Below are positions 46,121 through 57,841 of a stretch of DNA of 64,000 nt, in pieces. This DNA comes from Cordia subcordata (Eukaryota; Streptophyta; Magnoliopsida; Boraginales; Cordiaceae). Position 1 is the stretch's first letter; each line of letters opens with the position of its first letter. Location: contig JAPTOF010000007.1 in assembly GCA_028554755.1 (NCBI GenBank), positions 17,717,001-17,781,000 of the forward strand, in the 5' to 3' direction. A program made the translations under genes and the position numbers. The notes under the pieces are model-generated. The model had not been told where the DNA came from and ran no database searches. It was given only the letters and a program-made list of their open reading frames with translations.

Positions 46121-46840
46121 ATTTATATCTCTAATCATTGTAATAATAAAAGTATACTTCTTATTTTAAAATATACTTAAGAAATGCCATTTGTTATCTT
46201 TTAGGATGTGACATATATCATGATTTATGTACTTTATTTTTGTTAATTAGTCTATAAAATAATTACTAGTTAAGAATTGCTTCATTTTTATAAATTAGTC
46301 TACAAAATAATTACTATTTAAGAGTTACTATTTAATATAAAAAATAAGAAAGTTGCACTACAATTCTTCACTATTTTCTTCTTTTTTTCTTTAAGTTAGT
46401 TTTTATTTTCAATAGATCTAAGTCAATTTCTATTATTTTTTAAAAACTTTTTGACGTCTAATCTTTCTTATATACTAACAAATTGATAATTTTGTTCTCA
46501 AATAAAATTTGTTAATCTTTCATCTTGTAAATCGTACAAATCATAAAATTATATATATAATACCGCATGCCAGATGTCGTCTACTCATTAACTCGCGTTT
46601 TGTTGTTGCCCACACGTATAGTTATGCAGCGACAGCAGCGAGAGGACACAGCGGCAATCTTATAAGCGCGTAACACATAGCCACATTTTGTTTTTTCTCC
46701 TCCCGGTTGGTAATTTTCTTCTACCGTAGGTTTCTAACCATGCTTACAATTACGTTTTTCAAAAATGATAACTTGGGTTTAAATTATACGAAAGACGGAA
46801 GAGTAAGTCAAAGTAATTAGGGGTTTAAACATAATCATGG
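44435..46840. other. Intergenic, no gene recognised
   Basis: AT-rich, with (TA)n tracts at about 45412-45432 and 46086-46117. The patch 46565-46740 is richer in CG dinucleotides, but no coding frame or element could be assigned to it. Confidence 0.4.
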
Positions 46841-47130
46841 ATTGGCCCTGATCCGACTCTCGTCAACCGACCTCAAAACCTATTCTAACCTACTTAATGA
46901 TCTCACATAGAATCCTATAAATACCTCAACTCGCGCTCCAAACAAGGTAAGGTTTTCAAAAAAGAAAATATTCCTAATTTAGAATACTCTCTCCCTCTCT
47001 TCTTATAATTAACAAATATACCAAATCTACGCTCTAACTTACTTGTTCGAGAGCCTTTAGTGGGTGTCACACCGATGTCTTGACTCTCCTTATTGTGCAG
47101 GAACACTTGTCTTTGGCCTCTTGACTACTT
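46841..47130 (+). mobile_element. LTR-like fragment
   Basis: A TATA-like CCTATAAATACCTC (about 46912), a CTCTCTCCCTC run and the stretch TTGTTCGAGAGCCTTTAGTG with TTATTGTGCAGG resemble the promoter and R region of plant Ty3/gypsy (Tat/Ogre-like) LTRs as I remember them. Neither end was resolved. Confidence 0.35.
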
Positions 47131-47212
47131 GAATCATCATTCAACAAATTCAATACCGAATTAAAACAAAAAAGAAAATGTGCGTCAAATAGAGCCACCA
47201 ATCTGCGTTTAA

Positions 47213-47437
47213 GTGCTCATTTGGATTGACCTTTTTTCAAAAGCGATTTTTTAACAGTTTTTGAAAAACAGCTTTTTTTGACAAGTTGAAAATTCTGGCT
47301 CCTAAAAAAAACTGTATTTGAGTTTTTTTCAGAGTTTCAGCTTTTTTGGAAGCCAAATCAAATAGTTATTGCAAATTTAATATAACTCTTTCAAGAAAAA
47401 AAAATATTTTTTCTTAAAAAAAAACCAATCCAAATCC
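47213..47437 (-). mobile_element. Tourist/Harbinger-like MITE (copy 2, inverted)
   Basis: 225 bp flanked by TAA (47210-47212 and 47438-47440). It is the reverse complement of the 20428-20655 family, for example AGCCAAATCAAATAGTTATT here against AATAACTATTTGATTTGGCT there. It has no coding content. Confidence 0.88.
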
Positions 47438-47440
47438 TAA

Positions 47441-47888
47441 ATATCAGTGATTGAGCTGTACAAAATGCGCCTTCTGTGTCAAATCAAATCCGAAATGTTC
47501 GATCAAGAAAACCAAGAAGCAAATTGGGTGTTTCCCATTTATGGCTTTCTCCTCTAACCGACGTAAATTTTTATTGGTCTTGCTTGCACTCAACTACATT
47601 GGCTTTCAAATCCAAAAACCCCAGCTGAGGATAGTAAATGTGTGCCGCAATAAATACAAACACACCCAAAATCTTTGACCAAAACCATACACATACATGT
47701 GGACAAAGCAAATTAAGTTCCATCATGCTATCATGGGATATTCATGCACTTAACTTCTTGCCTAAGAGATTCTAAAATCCACCCTTCATGGCAGCCAAAA
47801 AGTGTACCCACTTCAGAACTTTTGGCCAAAGTTTTAATTAGCAAAGAATGCTCTAGAAATTTGACCTTCCGACACACTCAGCCTTCTT
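47441..47888. other. Intergenic, no feature recognised
   Basis: Two 72-75-codon frames (47451-47678 and 47744-47962) show no domain, and the second runs into a transposon end. They are treated as chance. Confidence 0.4.
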
Positions 47889-47897
47889 TTTCTTTTC

Positions 47898-48502
47898 GGA
47901 ATTTTTTTAACCTTATTTTTTTAATTACTGCCAAAATTAACCCAGTTTTAAGAGTTTCGTAAAAATAGACTTTTCAAGTTTTCGAAATTCGATATCGAAT
48001 TTTGGAAGTTCGAATTTGAACTTTGGTAGTTCGATTATGGTTTTGTTTTACGCCGTTAAAAAATATTAACATTGTAATGAAACTTGAGTTGAGTTTTGCG
48101 TTGATTAACAAATTACCTTTATCAAATTGCATCACCATGGATTGATGATACATGCAAGAATATAATTAACCACATATATACAGATATAGATGCAACAGCT
48201 CACCAAACGCTAATAATAGATTCCTTCGGGGTAGCAGTGGGTAGGGGGTGGGGTTTTGATAATAACGTGGAACGTATAGAAAGAAAATCTGCAAAAAAAA
48301 AAAAAAAGGTATAGAAAGAAGAGGAAGGCGGAAATTGAACTTTGAAAGTTCAAAGTCATCATTTTTTGAACCAAGATAAAAAAAATAATCGTCCGAAGTT
48401 CGAATTTGAACTTCAGAAATTCGAAAAGTCTATTTTCACAAACACTTTAAAAATTGGGTTAATTTTGGAAGTAATTAAAAAATAGGGTCAAAAAAATTTT
48501 CC
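47898..48502. mobile_element. Non-autonomous Mutator-like element with 9-bp TSD
   Basis: Perfect 9-bp duplications TTTCTTTTC (47889-47897 and 48503-48511) flank a 605-bp element. Its inverted arms are about 115-135 bp: the left arm has AATTACTGCCAAAATTAACC and AAATAGACTTTTC, and the right arm has their complements. Both arms also carry TTCGAATTTGAACTT-like motifs. There is no ORF inside. The low-complexity target makes the TSD slightly less decisive than the arms. Confidence 0.82.
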
Positions 48503-48639
48503 TTTCTTTTCTCTCCTTATCTCTTCTGGAATTGGGAATTTGAATTTTTCTTGTAACATGTAGTTTTACACGAAAAATTTAGCAATAATAAAATTTTTAA
48601 ATTGTTTTATTATAATTGCACGTTAATTCGTTATTATTA

Positions 48640-50012
48640 AATTTTTGTTATAATGTTAAGAGAACCTAAGTGCTCTGTTGTAGCCAAAAATTGGCACGGA
48701 CCTATAGATCTACTACCTCGCTCTAAACCTCAAATTCAAGCCTCAAGGGTAAGGCTGCGGCCCACAAGCATCTCATGGAAAGTTGCTTCATTCGGTCGGT
48801 TGGTCAAATGTAGATCAAGAAAGAGGCTACAACCCATAGTCACTTGACAGGCATGTAAGCCGTCCAATCAGAAGCCCAAACTCAAAATCATGGAAGAGTC
48901 CAATTCACACTTAACTGGCCGTCTTGATATACGAACGGGTGTTAGTTCCATCTTATCTAACTACGGTAGTAGCTAAGGTAGTTCAACCTTATCACCCGGC
49001 TAGAAGGGGATAGACATCTAGCTATCAATCTCATCAGCTTGACTTTGAGTGGATAAACTACTGTTGTTCTGAAGAGAGTGCCCAGAAGCGAATCCTATGG
49101 GTCTCCAAACTCTTAGCTATCAGCAACTATAAATAAGTAACTCTCGGCAATGGGAAAGGCATCAAACAATCACACAGTTGGCACTTAAAGTAGCTATCTG
49201 GCTGTTCCCTAGCTGTTTCCATGTATGGGATATCACCTTCTTATAACAACTCGACTGTTCTCACACATATCCTATCACTCCTAGTAACAAACCGATTGTT
49301 CTCACAAATACCCTATTACTCTTAGTGACAATCCGACTGTTCTTATACATACTCTACCTCTTTTAGTATAATTCGGCTGTTCTTATATATGGTATTTCAC
49401 CCATAGCATCACTCTGGCTACTATCATATATTGCCCACTGTGCATACTCTGATGATCCCCACTATGATAGACTCCTAAACCTTTTCTGTATATTATTTTC
49501 CCCTCAAATTACCACTTGATTATTACTTTAAGCATCAGAGTGTCTTTGGCTGGCACCGCACTGGTGTCAAGGATTTACCTCGCTCTTCTTGCCTTTTGTC
49601 TCACAAGTTACTGGTGCCCCTAAATCCGAGATTGTAGATTTTAATGTCTACATGCTCCATGATCCCGGTGAATATCTCTACTTTACCATAGCAAATGAGT
49701 ATTCTTTTCTTGAGTTTACACTAGCCCTTTTTATCAGCATTATCTCCTAAAATGAAAATTGCTGTAAAGTCTTGTTATTACATTTATATCTAAATCTTTC
49801 AAAGAAATTTCTTTTTCCTGTAAATATTTTTCCAATGATTGCTTTGGCTACATGAAATCTATAATGTCTTTCATTGTATGTGTTACAACATAATACTTAT
49901 TTTATATAGAAAAATCTCAAGATTCTAGTCCACCATATAAGGATATAAGGTTCCGGGTCACTTTTCGTATTGACAAATTAATTATTGTGATGGAACCCCA
50001 ATAATTGTTAAC
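48640..50012 (+). mobile_element. LTR-like sequence ending before a primer-site-like motif
   Basis: At 50004-50012 the sequence ATTGTTAACA is followed by TGGCATTAGAGTT, close to a Met-tRNA primer site. Upstream, 49140-49690 (GCATCAGAGTGTCTTTGGCT and CCACTATGATAGACTCC) resembles plant gypsy LTR regions. The start was not found, and more than one element may be merged here. Confidence 0.4.
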
Positions 50013-50139
50013 ATGGCATTAGAGTTAGGTTTTTAATTTGGTCTAATCTTCACTGTACATATCCATTGACATACAACTTATCCAACCCTTGTTCATCATG
50101 CACATCTATTCGTATAGGGGCCTATCCTTGTAAGTAGTC

Positions 50140-50640
50140 CATTATAGTTGCATTTGTTCCAGGTTATGTTGGCCTATTGTTTTAGGCCTCATGTCCATCC
50201 AAGTTCTATCCAAAGGTTGCGATGGCCCATCATTTGTTTCAAGTCGCATGTTCATTCGAGTTTGGTCGAAGGAGTGCATGCACTATTCTGGGTCACACAT
50301 GGGTCAAAGGTGTTACAATTAATACATGTCTATTTGTTCAGGGTCATGATGGTCTATCCATTGTTCTAGGTCACATGTCTATCCAAGTTCTATTCATGGG
50401 CCATTGTGACCTATTGATTGTTTTGAGCCTCATGTATATCTATGTTTTCCAAATCATACATGAGTCGAGTGTGTTACAATATAATACTTGTTCATCTATT
50501 TCGAGTCGTGATGGCTTATCCATTTTTTCAAGTCACCTATCTATCTAAGTTCTATACAAAAACCATGGTCACTTGTGTATTTTTCGGATCATACGTCCAT
50601 CCAAATTCCATCCAAACAGTGCAGACACTGTTCCAGGTCA
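50140..50640 (+). repeat. Satellite-like array, about 160-bp unit, three copies
   Basis: The block GTTACAAT(T/A)(A)ATAC, then TGATGG(T/C)(C/T)TATCCATT and CTATC(C/T)AAGTTCTAT recurs at about 50311 and 50473, and a partial unit starts near 50150. Copies are 75-80% alike by eye. Reading frames across the array are by-products. Confidence 0.8.
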
Positions 50641-50654
50641 CACATGTAAGGGGG

Positions 50655-50838
50655 TGTAATATTCCATATCGGTTTGTGAGGTGAATTGTGACTTGTTTAT
50701 AAGTGGATAAAGTGGGTATAACTAATAACTTGTGTTGACCATTTTGGGCCAATTGATTTAGGGTCTCAAGTAGCTATTAATTGTGTGTACAACACCAATC
50801 TCACTTGTGGGCCTAGGGTTCAGGCTCAAGGGGTGACA
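50655..50838 (+). mobile_element. LTR of a small LTR element that hosts the Athila insertion
   Basis: It begins TGTAATATTCCATATCGG after a purine run GTAAGGGGG, ends GGGGTGACA, and is followed by TAATAGTATTCAGAGCC, a primer-site-like motif. A similar sequence stands at 63421-63599, right of the Athila element. The shared block TGGGTATAACTAATAACTTG is the best match. Confidence 0.7.
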
Positions 50839-51004
50839 TAATAGTATTCAGAGCCAGTTACCAATTGACTGTCGGAGATAAGTGCTATGTGGGGTAAAGT
50901 ATTACATCAAGTGTACGGTGGAAGCCGCCTCTTGAGCTCGTATGAGTCACTTCTAGAGTCTTGCATCACCTAGTCCAATGTGATTATGCACCATGATAAG
51001 GATG
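50839..51004 (+). mobile_element. Short internal region of the host miniature element
   Basis: It holds the primer-site-like TATTCAGAGCC and about 150 bp without an ORF. It stops at the target duplication TCAGG, where the Athila element entered. The other side resumes at 63404 with a purine-rich TCAATGGGGGTGC. Confidence 0.65.
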
Positions 51005-51009
51005 TCAGG

Positions 51010-52369
51010 TGATAAGTTCTAAATAAGTATTTAATTTATATGTTAGATGCACTTGATTTTGGAATAAAATGCTTCTTAATCGATATTTTAATGTAATTTT
51101 GCATAAATGTGCTTAGGAAAAGGAGCTGGATGCATTACATATGGATATAGAAGCTTTTTGGACATGTTTGTAGCAGTCAAAGTTGACATTGTCACGTGAA
51201 AAAATGCCATTTAATTGCTACGCGGGTTTTGACTGGGCTGACCAAGATTGAAGATATTTTTCTAGGCTTTTGGAAGGAATTAGCTTAAATGTTAGCAGGC
51301 TTTTTATTTTGTTGGACTTATTTCAGGCTTTTACATTTTTATTCCTTTTGGGTCAGGGTTTCCTTATCCAATAAGGAAAGTAGGTTAGGGTTTTTATTAT
51401 ATAAATACCTCTTAGTAGCCACCTTGGAGGAGACAGCTTTTAGTAGATAGTTCTTAGCACACAGATTAATTTTCTCTTTATTCTTTGAGCAATATTTATG
51501 GAGAAGCTGTTCTAATTTTTTTTCTAGCCGAGGATTAATCAAGATTTCGGATCATCAAATTCGTGAGATCTAAGTGTTTTTCTTCCTTTCATGCTATTTT
51601 GGTATTTGCGTATTTACTGCTTTAATAATTAATATTGATTTGCGATTATTTAATTTTGCGCGCGATTATTTAATTGTATGACAATAGGTAGCCAATTAGA
51701 TTAATTTAATTAATCTAAATATAGTGGTAGCCAGGTTTCCTGTGTAATTACGCGATCTAAATGAGCAATTACCGCGAAAGTATTGACTTTTAGAATTGGG
51801 TCTTTCTAGATTTTTATTGCTACCGTTAGATAGATCCTGCGGGCATCTCCGGGGATTAGAACGTCTAATAGGTAAGGCGATAACGGGAAAAATCTTAGGG
51901 ATTTAAACCGTTATCAACTCTGTAAGGAAAGATAAGGTTATTAGGCCGAGCCAATAACTATAACTGATTTATCGAAATAGCTGAAAGTATTTTTGCATCT
52001 ATGATCGAATTTGTTGGCCGAAATTGCGATTGATTCTTAGGCTAGATTTTATTCTCACTTATTTTCTGATTTTCCAGTTTAGCGAATATTTAGAATTGCA
52101 TATTTTAGTCAATTTAATTTTTATTTACGTTTTTTTATTTTCTGGTCAGATAGCGTGCCCAGTGCTCTAGACAGATTTGTTAATTTTATTAATTTCGTAT
52201 TTAATTCCTCCCATTTTGGTTGCAACTTAGTTGAGTAATTTACTTGGCATAACTAGAATAAAATATTCTCCCAATCCCTGTGGACTCGACCCTTTTCTCA
52301 CCACGCACACAAATTAAAATTACCAGTTAAGAAATAGGAATTTATTTTTGGTGGTTTCGACGCCCATCA
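51010..52369 (+). repeat. 5' LTR of the Athila-type element
   Basis: It starts TGATAAGTTCTAAATAAG and ends GGTTTCGACGCCCATCA. A CCAAT-like TATCCAATAAGG (about 51365) and a TATA box TATATAAATACC (about 51399) mark the promoter. Confidence 0.95.
51398..51409 (+). promoter_or_regulatory. LTR promoter TATA box
   Basis: TATATAAATACC lies downstream of a CCAAT-like motif. Transcription would start about 30 bp further on. The 3' LTR has TATATAAATGCC at the same place. Confidence 0.65.
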
Positions 52370-52374
52370 AATTT

Positions 52375-52392
52375 TGGCGCCGTTGCCGGGGA
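52375..52392 (+). promoter_or_regulatory. Primer binding site, Asp tRNA type
   Basis: TGGCGCCGTTGCCGGGGA, five bases after the LTR. It is the site known from Athila and Tat elements. Confidence 0.92.
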
Positions 52393-52418
52393 TTGGTGCT
52401 GATATTTTTATTTTTTTT

Positions 52419-53822
52419 ATGACCAGATCAGATCATACAGGTGAGTTGCAATTTGATCCTGAAATCGAAAAGACCGCAAAGAGCTTGAAAAAAGAAGCAA
52501 AGTTGCGGAAACAACTTCAAAAGCAAGCCGAAGCTTTACAAGTGCAAAGTGAACCATCGAGTGAATCCGAAAACGAGAAGATGGCTGGAAACAACCAGAC
52601 TTTGCGTGAATTGGTGGCTGCCCCCTTGAATCAACAGCCCCTATGCATCACTTATCCTGCATTGAACGCAGATTTTGAACTAAAATCGGGTCTAGTACAC
52701 CTTCTACCTACCTTTCACGGATTAGAGAACGAGGATCCACATAAGCATTTGAAGGAGTTTGATATAGTTTGTTCTAGCATGAAACCCCAAGGAGTGACGG
52801 AAGATCAAATTAAACTAAGGGCGTTTCCGTTTTCATTGGCAGATACAGCAAAAGAATGGTTATTCTACCTTCCATCCGGATCTATCACAACATGGGATGC
52901 AATGGCAAGATCTTTTCTTGACAAATTTTTCCCTGCATCAAGGGCAGCTGGTATTAGAAAGGAAATTTGTGCCAGTAAGCAGAAGGATTCGGAGCTACTA
53001 TATGACTATTGGGAGAGATTTAAAAGACTTTGTGCGAGTTGCCCTCAACATGGAATTTCGGAGCAATCTCTCATTCAATATTTTTATGAAGGGCTGCTCC
53101 CAATAGAGAGAAAAATGATGGATGGCGCAAGCGGAGGTGCTATAGTTGATAAAACACCACAACAAGCTAGAGCTTTGATTTCTATCATGGCTGTAAATTC
53201 GCAGCAATTCGGAGCAAGACAAGAACCTTCACAAAGAGTTAATGAGGTAAGTGTTTTTTCAATTGATTTGAAATTGACTCAATTAACTGCTCTTGTTCAA
53301 AGCTTGGTTACAGGTGGTAATATCCCAGTTCAAAAGGTTTGCGGAATTTGCGCTAAGGTAGGACACTTGACTGACATGTGCCCCACGCTTCAAGAAGATG
53401 ATCCTCAACAAGCCCATGCCGTTGGAGGATTTCCAGGTCCACCACAGCGGAGATATGATCTTTTTTCAACCACTTATAACCCCGGTTGGAGAGACCATCC
53501 GAATTTGAGCTATGGAGCAAGGCAACAAAATTATCACCCACCTAATGCACAACAATTTCAACCACGACCAGCTCTACCACAGCAGCCTTTACCTCCAAAT
53601 TCAGGCACTTCTCTTGAAGATATTGTGAAAACTCTTGCTCTTAATGCTCAAGAATTTCAACAGGATACCAAGGCGAGTATTAAGAACTTGGAAAACCAAG
53701 TTAGCCAATTAGCCATCTCCGTTAGCCGATTAGAGTCCCAGGGTAAGCTACCATCTCAAACGGTGGTCAATCCAAAGCAAAACGCAAGTGCCATGACCTT
53801 ACAAAGTGGAAAGGAGCTGTAG
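52419..53822 (+). CDS. gag: Gag of the Athila-type element
   Basis: The ATG at 52419 is taken as the start because the reading upstream runs through the primer binding site. The product is 467 residues. A Lys-rich predicted coiled coil fills residues 15-45. The retrotransposon Gag domain follows, with ADTAKEWLFYLPSGSITTWD, FLDKFFPASRAAGIRKEI and YDYWERFKRLCASCPQHG. A CCHC knuckle, CGICAKVGHLTDMC, sits at residues 308-321, then a Pro/Gln-rich stretch and a second coiled coil (IKNLENQVSQLAISVSRLES). The frame ends in a single TAG (53820-53822) after LQSGKEL, and pol follows in the same frame. In most relatives gag and pol are fused, so the stop is either a C-to-T mutation of CAG or a readthrough site. 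Confidence 0.93.
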   Translation: MTRSDHTGELQFDPEIEKTAKSLKKEAKLRKQLQKQAEALQVQSEPSSESENEKMAGNNQTLRELVAAPLNQQPLCITYPALNADFELKSGLVHLLPTFHGLENEDPHKHLKEFDIVCSSMKPQGVTEDQIKLRAFPFSLADTAKEWLFYLPSGSITTWDAMARSFLDKFFPASRAAGIRKEICASKQKDSELLYDYWERFKRLCASCPQHGISEQSLIQYFYEGLLPIERKMMDGASGGAIVDKTPQQARALISIMAVNSQQFGARQEPSQRVNEVSVFSIDLKLTQLTALVQSLVTGGNIPVQKVCGICAKVGHLTDMCPTLQEDDPQQAHAVGGFPGPPQRRYDLFSTTYNPGWRDHPNLSYGARQQNYHPPNAQQFQPRPALPQQPLPPNSGTSLEDIVKTLALNAQEFQQDTKASIKNLENQVSQLAISVSRLESQGKLPSQTVVNPKQNASAMTLQSGKEL

Positions 53823-56800
53823 GACAGCCACTGTCAGGCTAGGCATGGGCACACAAAGTTGACAGCACCTGAATCGGAGAAAGAAATCGAAAAAACTGAT
53901 GCGGAATGCAATGATAAGGTGCTAGACAGAGATGAAACAAAGCCTAAAAAAGGTGCAGAGCTGGTGGTTAAGCCTCCTTTTCCTGAGAGATTCACAAAGT
54001 CCAAGAAAAAGAAGGAAGAGAAGGAGATTTTTGAGCTTTTTCGCAAAGTTGAGGTAAATATCCCCTTACTTGATGCAATTAGACAAGTACCTCGAATTGC
54101 AAAATTTCTGAAGGAACTATGCACTAATAAGAAGAAGCTTATGGGTAATGAGAAGATAAGTGTGGGGGAGAATGTCTCCGCCGTACTTAAAAGGAGATTG
54201 CCACCAAAATGCAAAGACCAAGGTATGTTTGCTATCTCTTGTCAAATAGGCTCTCTAGGCATTAAGAAAGCTATGTGCGATTTAGGAGCGTCTATTAATG
54301 TCATGCCTAAGTCTATTTACTCCACTTTAAATGAGGGACCTTTAAAGGTAGGACCATTGAAGGAAACGGGCATTGTAATTCAACTAGCTGATAGATCTTT
54401 GGTTTATCCCGAAGGTGTTTTAGAAGATGTTTTTGTACAAGTGGGTAAATTAGTCTTCCCTGCTGATTTTTATGTGCTTGATATGGAGGAAGATTCATCT
54501 TCCAAATCTTGTGAAATCTTGCTAGGTAGACCTTTTCTCACTACTGCTCGAACTAAAATTGATGTTCATGATGGAACTCTAACTTTGGAATTTGATGGTG
54601 ATATAATGAAATTTAATGTTTATGATGCCATGAAATATCCTAGTGATGTCTCTTGTATTTTTGGCTTGGAAGCTTATGATCCACTATTTGAGAATTTACA
54701 TGAATTATGGGATCAAGAGTTTCTTGAATTGTTTGAAGATGACAAGTTGAATATGGTTATTTGCAAAAGTTTTACTCTTGAAAGGTTGCAGGAAATTGAG
54801 ACAAGTCATGCAATAAAGGGAGATTTTCTTGAAATACTCTATGCTTTGGAAGAACAAAAACCATGGAGGTACGGTTCATCCTCTCTTACACTTCCTGCAT
54901 CTCATACAAAGCTTCTTCCTTCTATTTTGCAGGCCCCACAATTAGAATTGAAGCAATTACCCGATCATCTCAAGTATGCATACTTGGGAGAAAAGGAAAC
55001 GCTTCCGGTTATTATTTCTAGCAAGCTTAACGCAATAGAAGAAGAAAGGTTGATTAAAGTCTTAATGGAGTTTAAGGAAGCCATTGGTTGGACCATTGCC
55101 GATATTAAAGGTTTGAGCCCCTCCACATGTATGCATAGAATCTTGTTGGATGATGAAACTAAAACATGTAAGGAGACTCAATGTCGTCTCAATCCACCGA
55201 TGATAGAGGTAGTGAAGAAAGAGATTTTTAAACTTCTCGATGCAGGTATGATCTATCCAATTTCTGATAGTAAATGGGTAAGTCCTCTGCAAGTTGTTCC
55301 AAAGAAAACAGGTATTACAGTTACTGAAAATGACGAAGGTGAGTTGGTACCCACTCGAGTTCAAAATGGATGGAGAGTGTGCATAGATTATAGGAAGTTG
55401 AATGCTGCAACGAGAAAAGATCATTTTCCTCTCCCCTTTATTGATCAGATGCTTGAAAGGCTAGCAGGAAAAACTCATTATTGTTGTCTTGATAGTTATT
55501 CAAGTTTTCACCAAATTCCGCTCACGCCGGAAGATCAAGAAAAGACGACTTTTACCTGCCCTTTTGGTGCGTTTGCATATAGAAGAATGCCATTTGGATT
55601 ATGCAATGCGCCTGCCACTTTTCAAAGGTGTATGGTAAGTATTTTTTCTGAATATGTGGAGAATATGATAGAGGTTTTCATGGATGACTTCACGGTGTAT
55701 GGTGAGTCTTTTGATGAATGTCTGAATAATCTAGGTTTGATATTGAAAAGGTGTCTTGAATCAAATCTAGTTTTGAATTATGAAAAGTGCCATTTTATGG
55801 TAGATCAAGGTTTGATTTTAGGCCACATAGTTTCTTCGAAAGGGTTAGAGGTGGATAAAGCGAAAATAGATGTTATAAAAACCTTGCCTTACCCCGCGAA
55901 TGTGCGGGAAGTTCGTGCTTTTCTTGGACATGCAGGTTTTTATAGGCGTTTCATCAAAGATTTTGCGAAAATATCTCAACCGCTATGTAAGCTTCTTCGA
56001 AAAGATGCTGTGTTCGAAATCAACGAGAAATGCAAGGAAGCTTTTGATAAGTTGAAGGAGAAGTTAATTTCAGCCCCGATTATCCAACCTCCTAGTTGGG
56101 ATCTTCCGTTTGAAATCATGTGCGATGCGAGTGACCATGCGGTTGGAGCAGTCCTAGGCCAACGAGTTGGACGAGATCCTCATGTCATATATTATGCTTC
56201 TAGGACATTGGACAAAGCTCAAAACAATTATTCCACCACAGAAAAGGAGCTTTTAGTGATAATCTTTGCTTTAGAAAAATTTCGTTCATATTTGCTTGGC
56301 ACTAAAGTAATTGTTTATTCTGATCACGCAGCATTGCGATATCTTTTAGCAAAAAAGGATGCGAAGCCAAGGCTTATTCGATGGGTGTTACTCATGCAAG
56401 AATTTGATTTGGAGATTCGAGACAAAAAGGGATCTGAAAATCTAGTCGCTGATCACCTTAGCCGGTTGCCCACGAGCGATGAACCATCCCCTCTCAAGGA
56501 CAACTTCCCAGATGAGTTTCTTTTTGTTGTTCACAATAGCTCTCCTTGGTTTGCTGATATCGTCAATTTCTTAGTCACTGGTTCTTTGCCTCCTGAGTTG
56601 TCTAAAAGTGAAAAAGATAAAATAAAAAGGGATGCGAGGTATTATGTGTGGGATGATCCTTATTTATGGAAACATTGCACTGATCAGGTTATTAGACGAT
56701 GTGTTATTGAATCTGAAATTCCGTCTATCTTGAAATTTTGTCATACGCATGCGTGTGGTGGCCATTTTGGTCCAAAGAGAACTGCACGTAAAATTCTTGA

Positions 56801-57635
56801 ATGTGGATTATATTGGCCGAACCTATTTTGTGATTCCTATGAGTATTGTAAAAGATGTGCTAATTGTCAAAGGACAGGTAGTTTAGGACATAGGGATCAA
56901 ATGCCTTTGAATTCTATTCTTGTGTGCGAAATTTTCGATATATGGGGATTGGATTTCATGGGGCCGTTTCCTTCGTCTTTTGGGTATGTGTACATCATTC
57001 TTGCCGTTGATTATGTATCTAAATGGATAGAGGCCAAGCCTACACGTACTGACAATGCTAAAGTAGTCGTGGATTTTGTGAAGTCTTGTATTTTTAACAT
57101 ATATGGAGTTCCACGAGCCATAATCAGTGATAGGGGTACGCATTTTTGCAATAAAGTCTTTGGAGCGCTTTTGAAGAAATATGGTGTAACCCATCGGACT
57201 TCCACAGCTTACCATCCACAAACGAATGGACAAACTGAAGTGTCTAATCGAGAAATAAAATCAATTCTTGAAAAGACAGTGAATTTAAATAGGAAGGATT
57301 GGAGTTTGCGGCTAGACGATGCTCTTTGGGCTTACCGCATTGCTTACAAAACACCGATAGGTATGTCACCATATCGACTGGTGTTTGGAAAGCCATGCCA
57401 TCTTTCGGTGGAATTGGAGCACAAAGCGTACTGGGCTATCAAACAATGCAACATGGAGTTGGAAAAGGCAGGGGGACAACGAAAATTGCAAATCCAAGAG
57501 CTCGAGGGAATCCGGAACGATGCGTATGAAAGCTCAAGGATTTCCAAAGAGAAAACAAAAGCTTATCATGATCAGCGATATCAAGAAAACAATTTTTTGT
57601 GGGCTAAAAAGTATTACTTTACCAATCTCGCCTAA
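53823..57635 (+). CDS. pol: Pol: protease, reverse transcriptase, RNase H, integrase
   Basis: It is in frame with gag after the stop; no ATG lies near its 5' end, which supports expression as a fusion. Positions count from codon 53859. The aspartic protease has [10 protein letters not shown] (Asp 141) and [10 protein letters not shown] runs from about 470 to 690 with [40 protein letters not shown] and catalytic FMDD (Asp 609-610). RNase H has [14 protein letters not shown] (Asp 756) and [20 protein letters not shown]. Integrase has the zinc region [10 protein letters not shown] and [11 protein letters not shown], then a perfect DD35E set (Asp 1032, Asp 1091, Glu 1127). The frame breaks near 57590-57610: the integrase tail continues in another frame to a TAA at 57839-57841, so this ORF ends early at 57635. 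Confidence 0.94.
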   Translation, partial: DSHCQARHGHTKLTAPESEKEIEKTDAECNDKVLDRDETKPKKGAELVVKPPFPERFTKSKKKKEEKEIFELFRKVEVNIPLLDAIRQVPRIAKFLKELCTNKKKLMGNEKISVGENVSAVLKRRLPPKCKDQGMFAISCQIGSLGIKKAMCDLGASINVMPKSIYSTLNEGPLKVGPLKETGIVIQLADRSLVYPEGVLEDVFVQVGKLVFPADFYVLDMEEDSSSKSCEILLGRPFLTTARTKIDVHDGTLTLEFDGDIMKFNVYDAMKYPSDVSCIFGLEAYDPLFENLHELWDQEFLELFEDDKLNMVICKSFTLERLQEIETSHAIKGDFLEILYALEEQKPWRYGSSSLTLPASHTKLLPSILQAPQLELKQLPDHLKYAYLGEKETLPVIISSKLNAIEEERLIKVLMEFKEAIGWTIADIKGLSPSTCMHRILLDDETKTCKETQCRLNPPMIEVVKKEIFKLLDAGMIYPISDSKWVSPLQVVPKKTGITVTENDEGELVPTRVQNGWRVCIDYRKLNAATRKDHFPLPFIDQMLERLAGKTHYCCLDSYSSFHQIPLTPEDQEKTTFTCPFGAFAYRRMPFGLCNAPATFQRCMVSIFSEYVENMIEVFMDDFTVYGESFDECLNNLGLILKRCLESNLVLNYEKCHFMVDQGLILGHIVSSKGLEVDKAKIDVIKTLPYPANVREVRAFLGHAGFYRRFIKDFAKISQPLCKLLRKDAVFEINEKCKEAFDKLKEKLISAPIIQPPSWDLPFEIMCDASDHAVGAVLGQRVGRDPHVIYYASRTLDKAQNNYSTTEKELLVIIFALEKFRSYLLGTKVIVYSDHAALRYLLAKKDAKPRLIRWVLLMQEFDLEIRDKKGSENLVADHLSRLPTSDEPSPLKDNFPDEFLFVVHNSSPWFADIVNFLVTGSLPPELSKSEKDKIKRDARYYVWDDPYLWKHCTDQVIRRCVIESEIPSILKFCHTHACGGHFGPKRTARKILECGLYWPNLFCDSYEYCKRCANCQRTGSLGHRDQMPLNSILVCEIFDIWGLDFMGPFPSSFGYVYIILAVDYVSKWIEAKPTRTDNAKVVVDFVKSCIFNIYGVPRAIISDRGTHFCNKVFGALLKKYGVTHRTSTAYHPQTNGQTEVSNREIKSILEKTVNLNRKDWSLRLDDALWAYRIAYKTPIGMSPYRLVFGKPCHLSVELEHKAYWAIKQCNMELEKAGGQRKLQIQELEGIRNDAYESSRISKEKTKAYHDQRYQENNFLWAKKYYFTNLA

Positions 57636-57841
57636 AATTATTTCCAGGTAAGTTTCGTTCTCGTTGGATAGGCTCTTTTATTGTAACTAAAGTTTTTGCG
57701 CATGGTGCAGTGGAAATCCAGAGTTTGGAAACGAATAAAGTATTAAAGGTGAATGGTCATCGTTTGAAGCTTTTCTATGATGAATTTAATGTGCAAACAG
57801 TGGAAGAATTGATGTTGGAAGCACCCACGGAATACGAGTAA
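57636..57841 (+). pseudogene. Frameshifted integrase C-terminal tail
   Basis: In the frame ending at 57841 the sequence encodes the usual gypsy integrase tail ([20 protein letters not shown] and [14 protein letters not shown]), which should be joined to pol. A one-base loss or two-base gain in the T-rich stretch near 57590-57610 separates it. The only lesion seen in this part is the shift itself. Confidence 0.85.

Noticed and set aside
46560..46780. A CG-richer patch as a promoter or first exon
   Set aside because: No coding frame, splice site or downstream gene could be tied to it.
50148..50752. Overlapping 66-108-codon frames
   Set aside because: They are by-products of the satellite-like array, with overlapping frames on both strands and no motif.
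52374..52418. Gag N-terminal extension starting at a TTG
   Set aside because: The extension would translate the primer binding site. The first ATG, at 52419, is a better start.
56883..57233. Minus-strand frames across pol
   Set aside because: They are antisense shadows of the integrase coding region.
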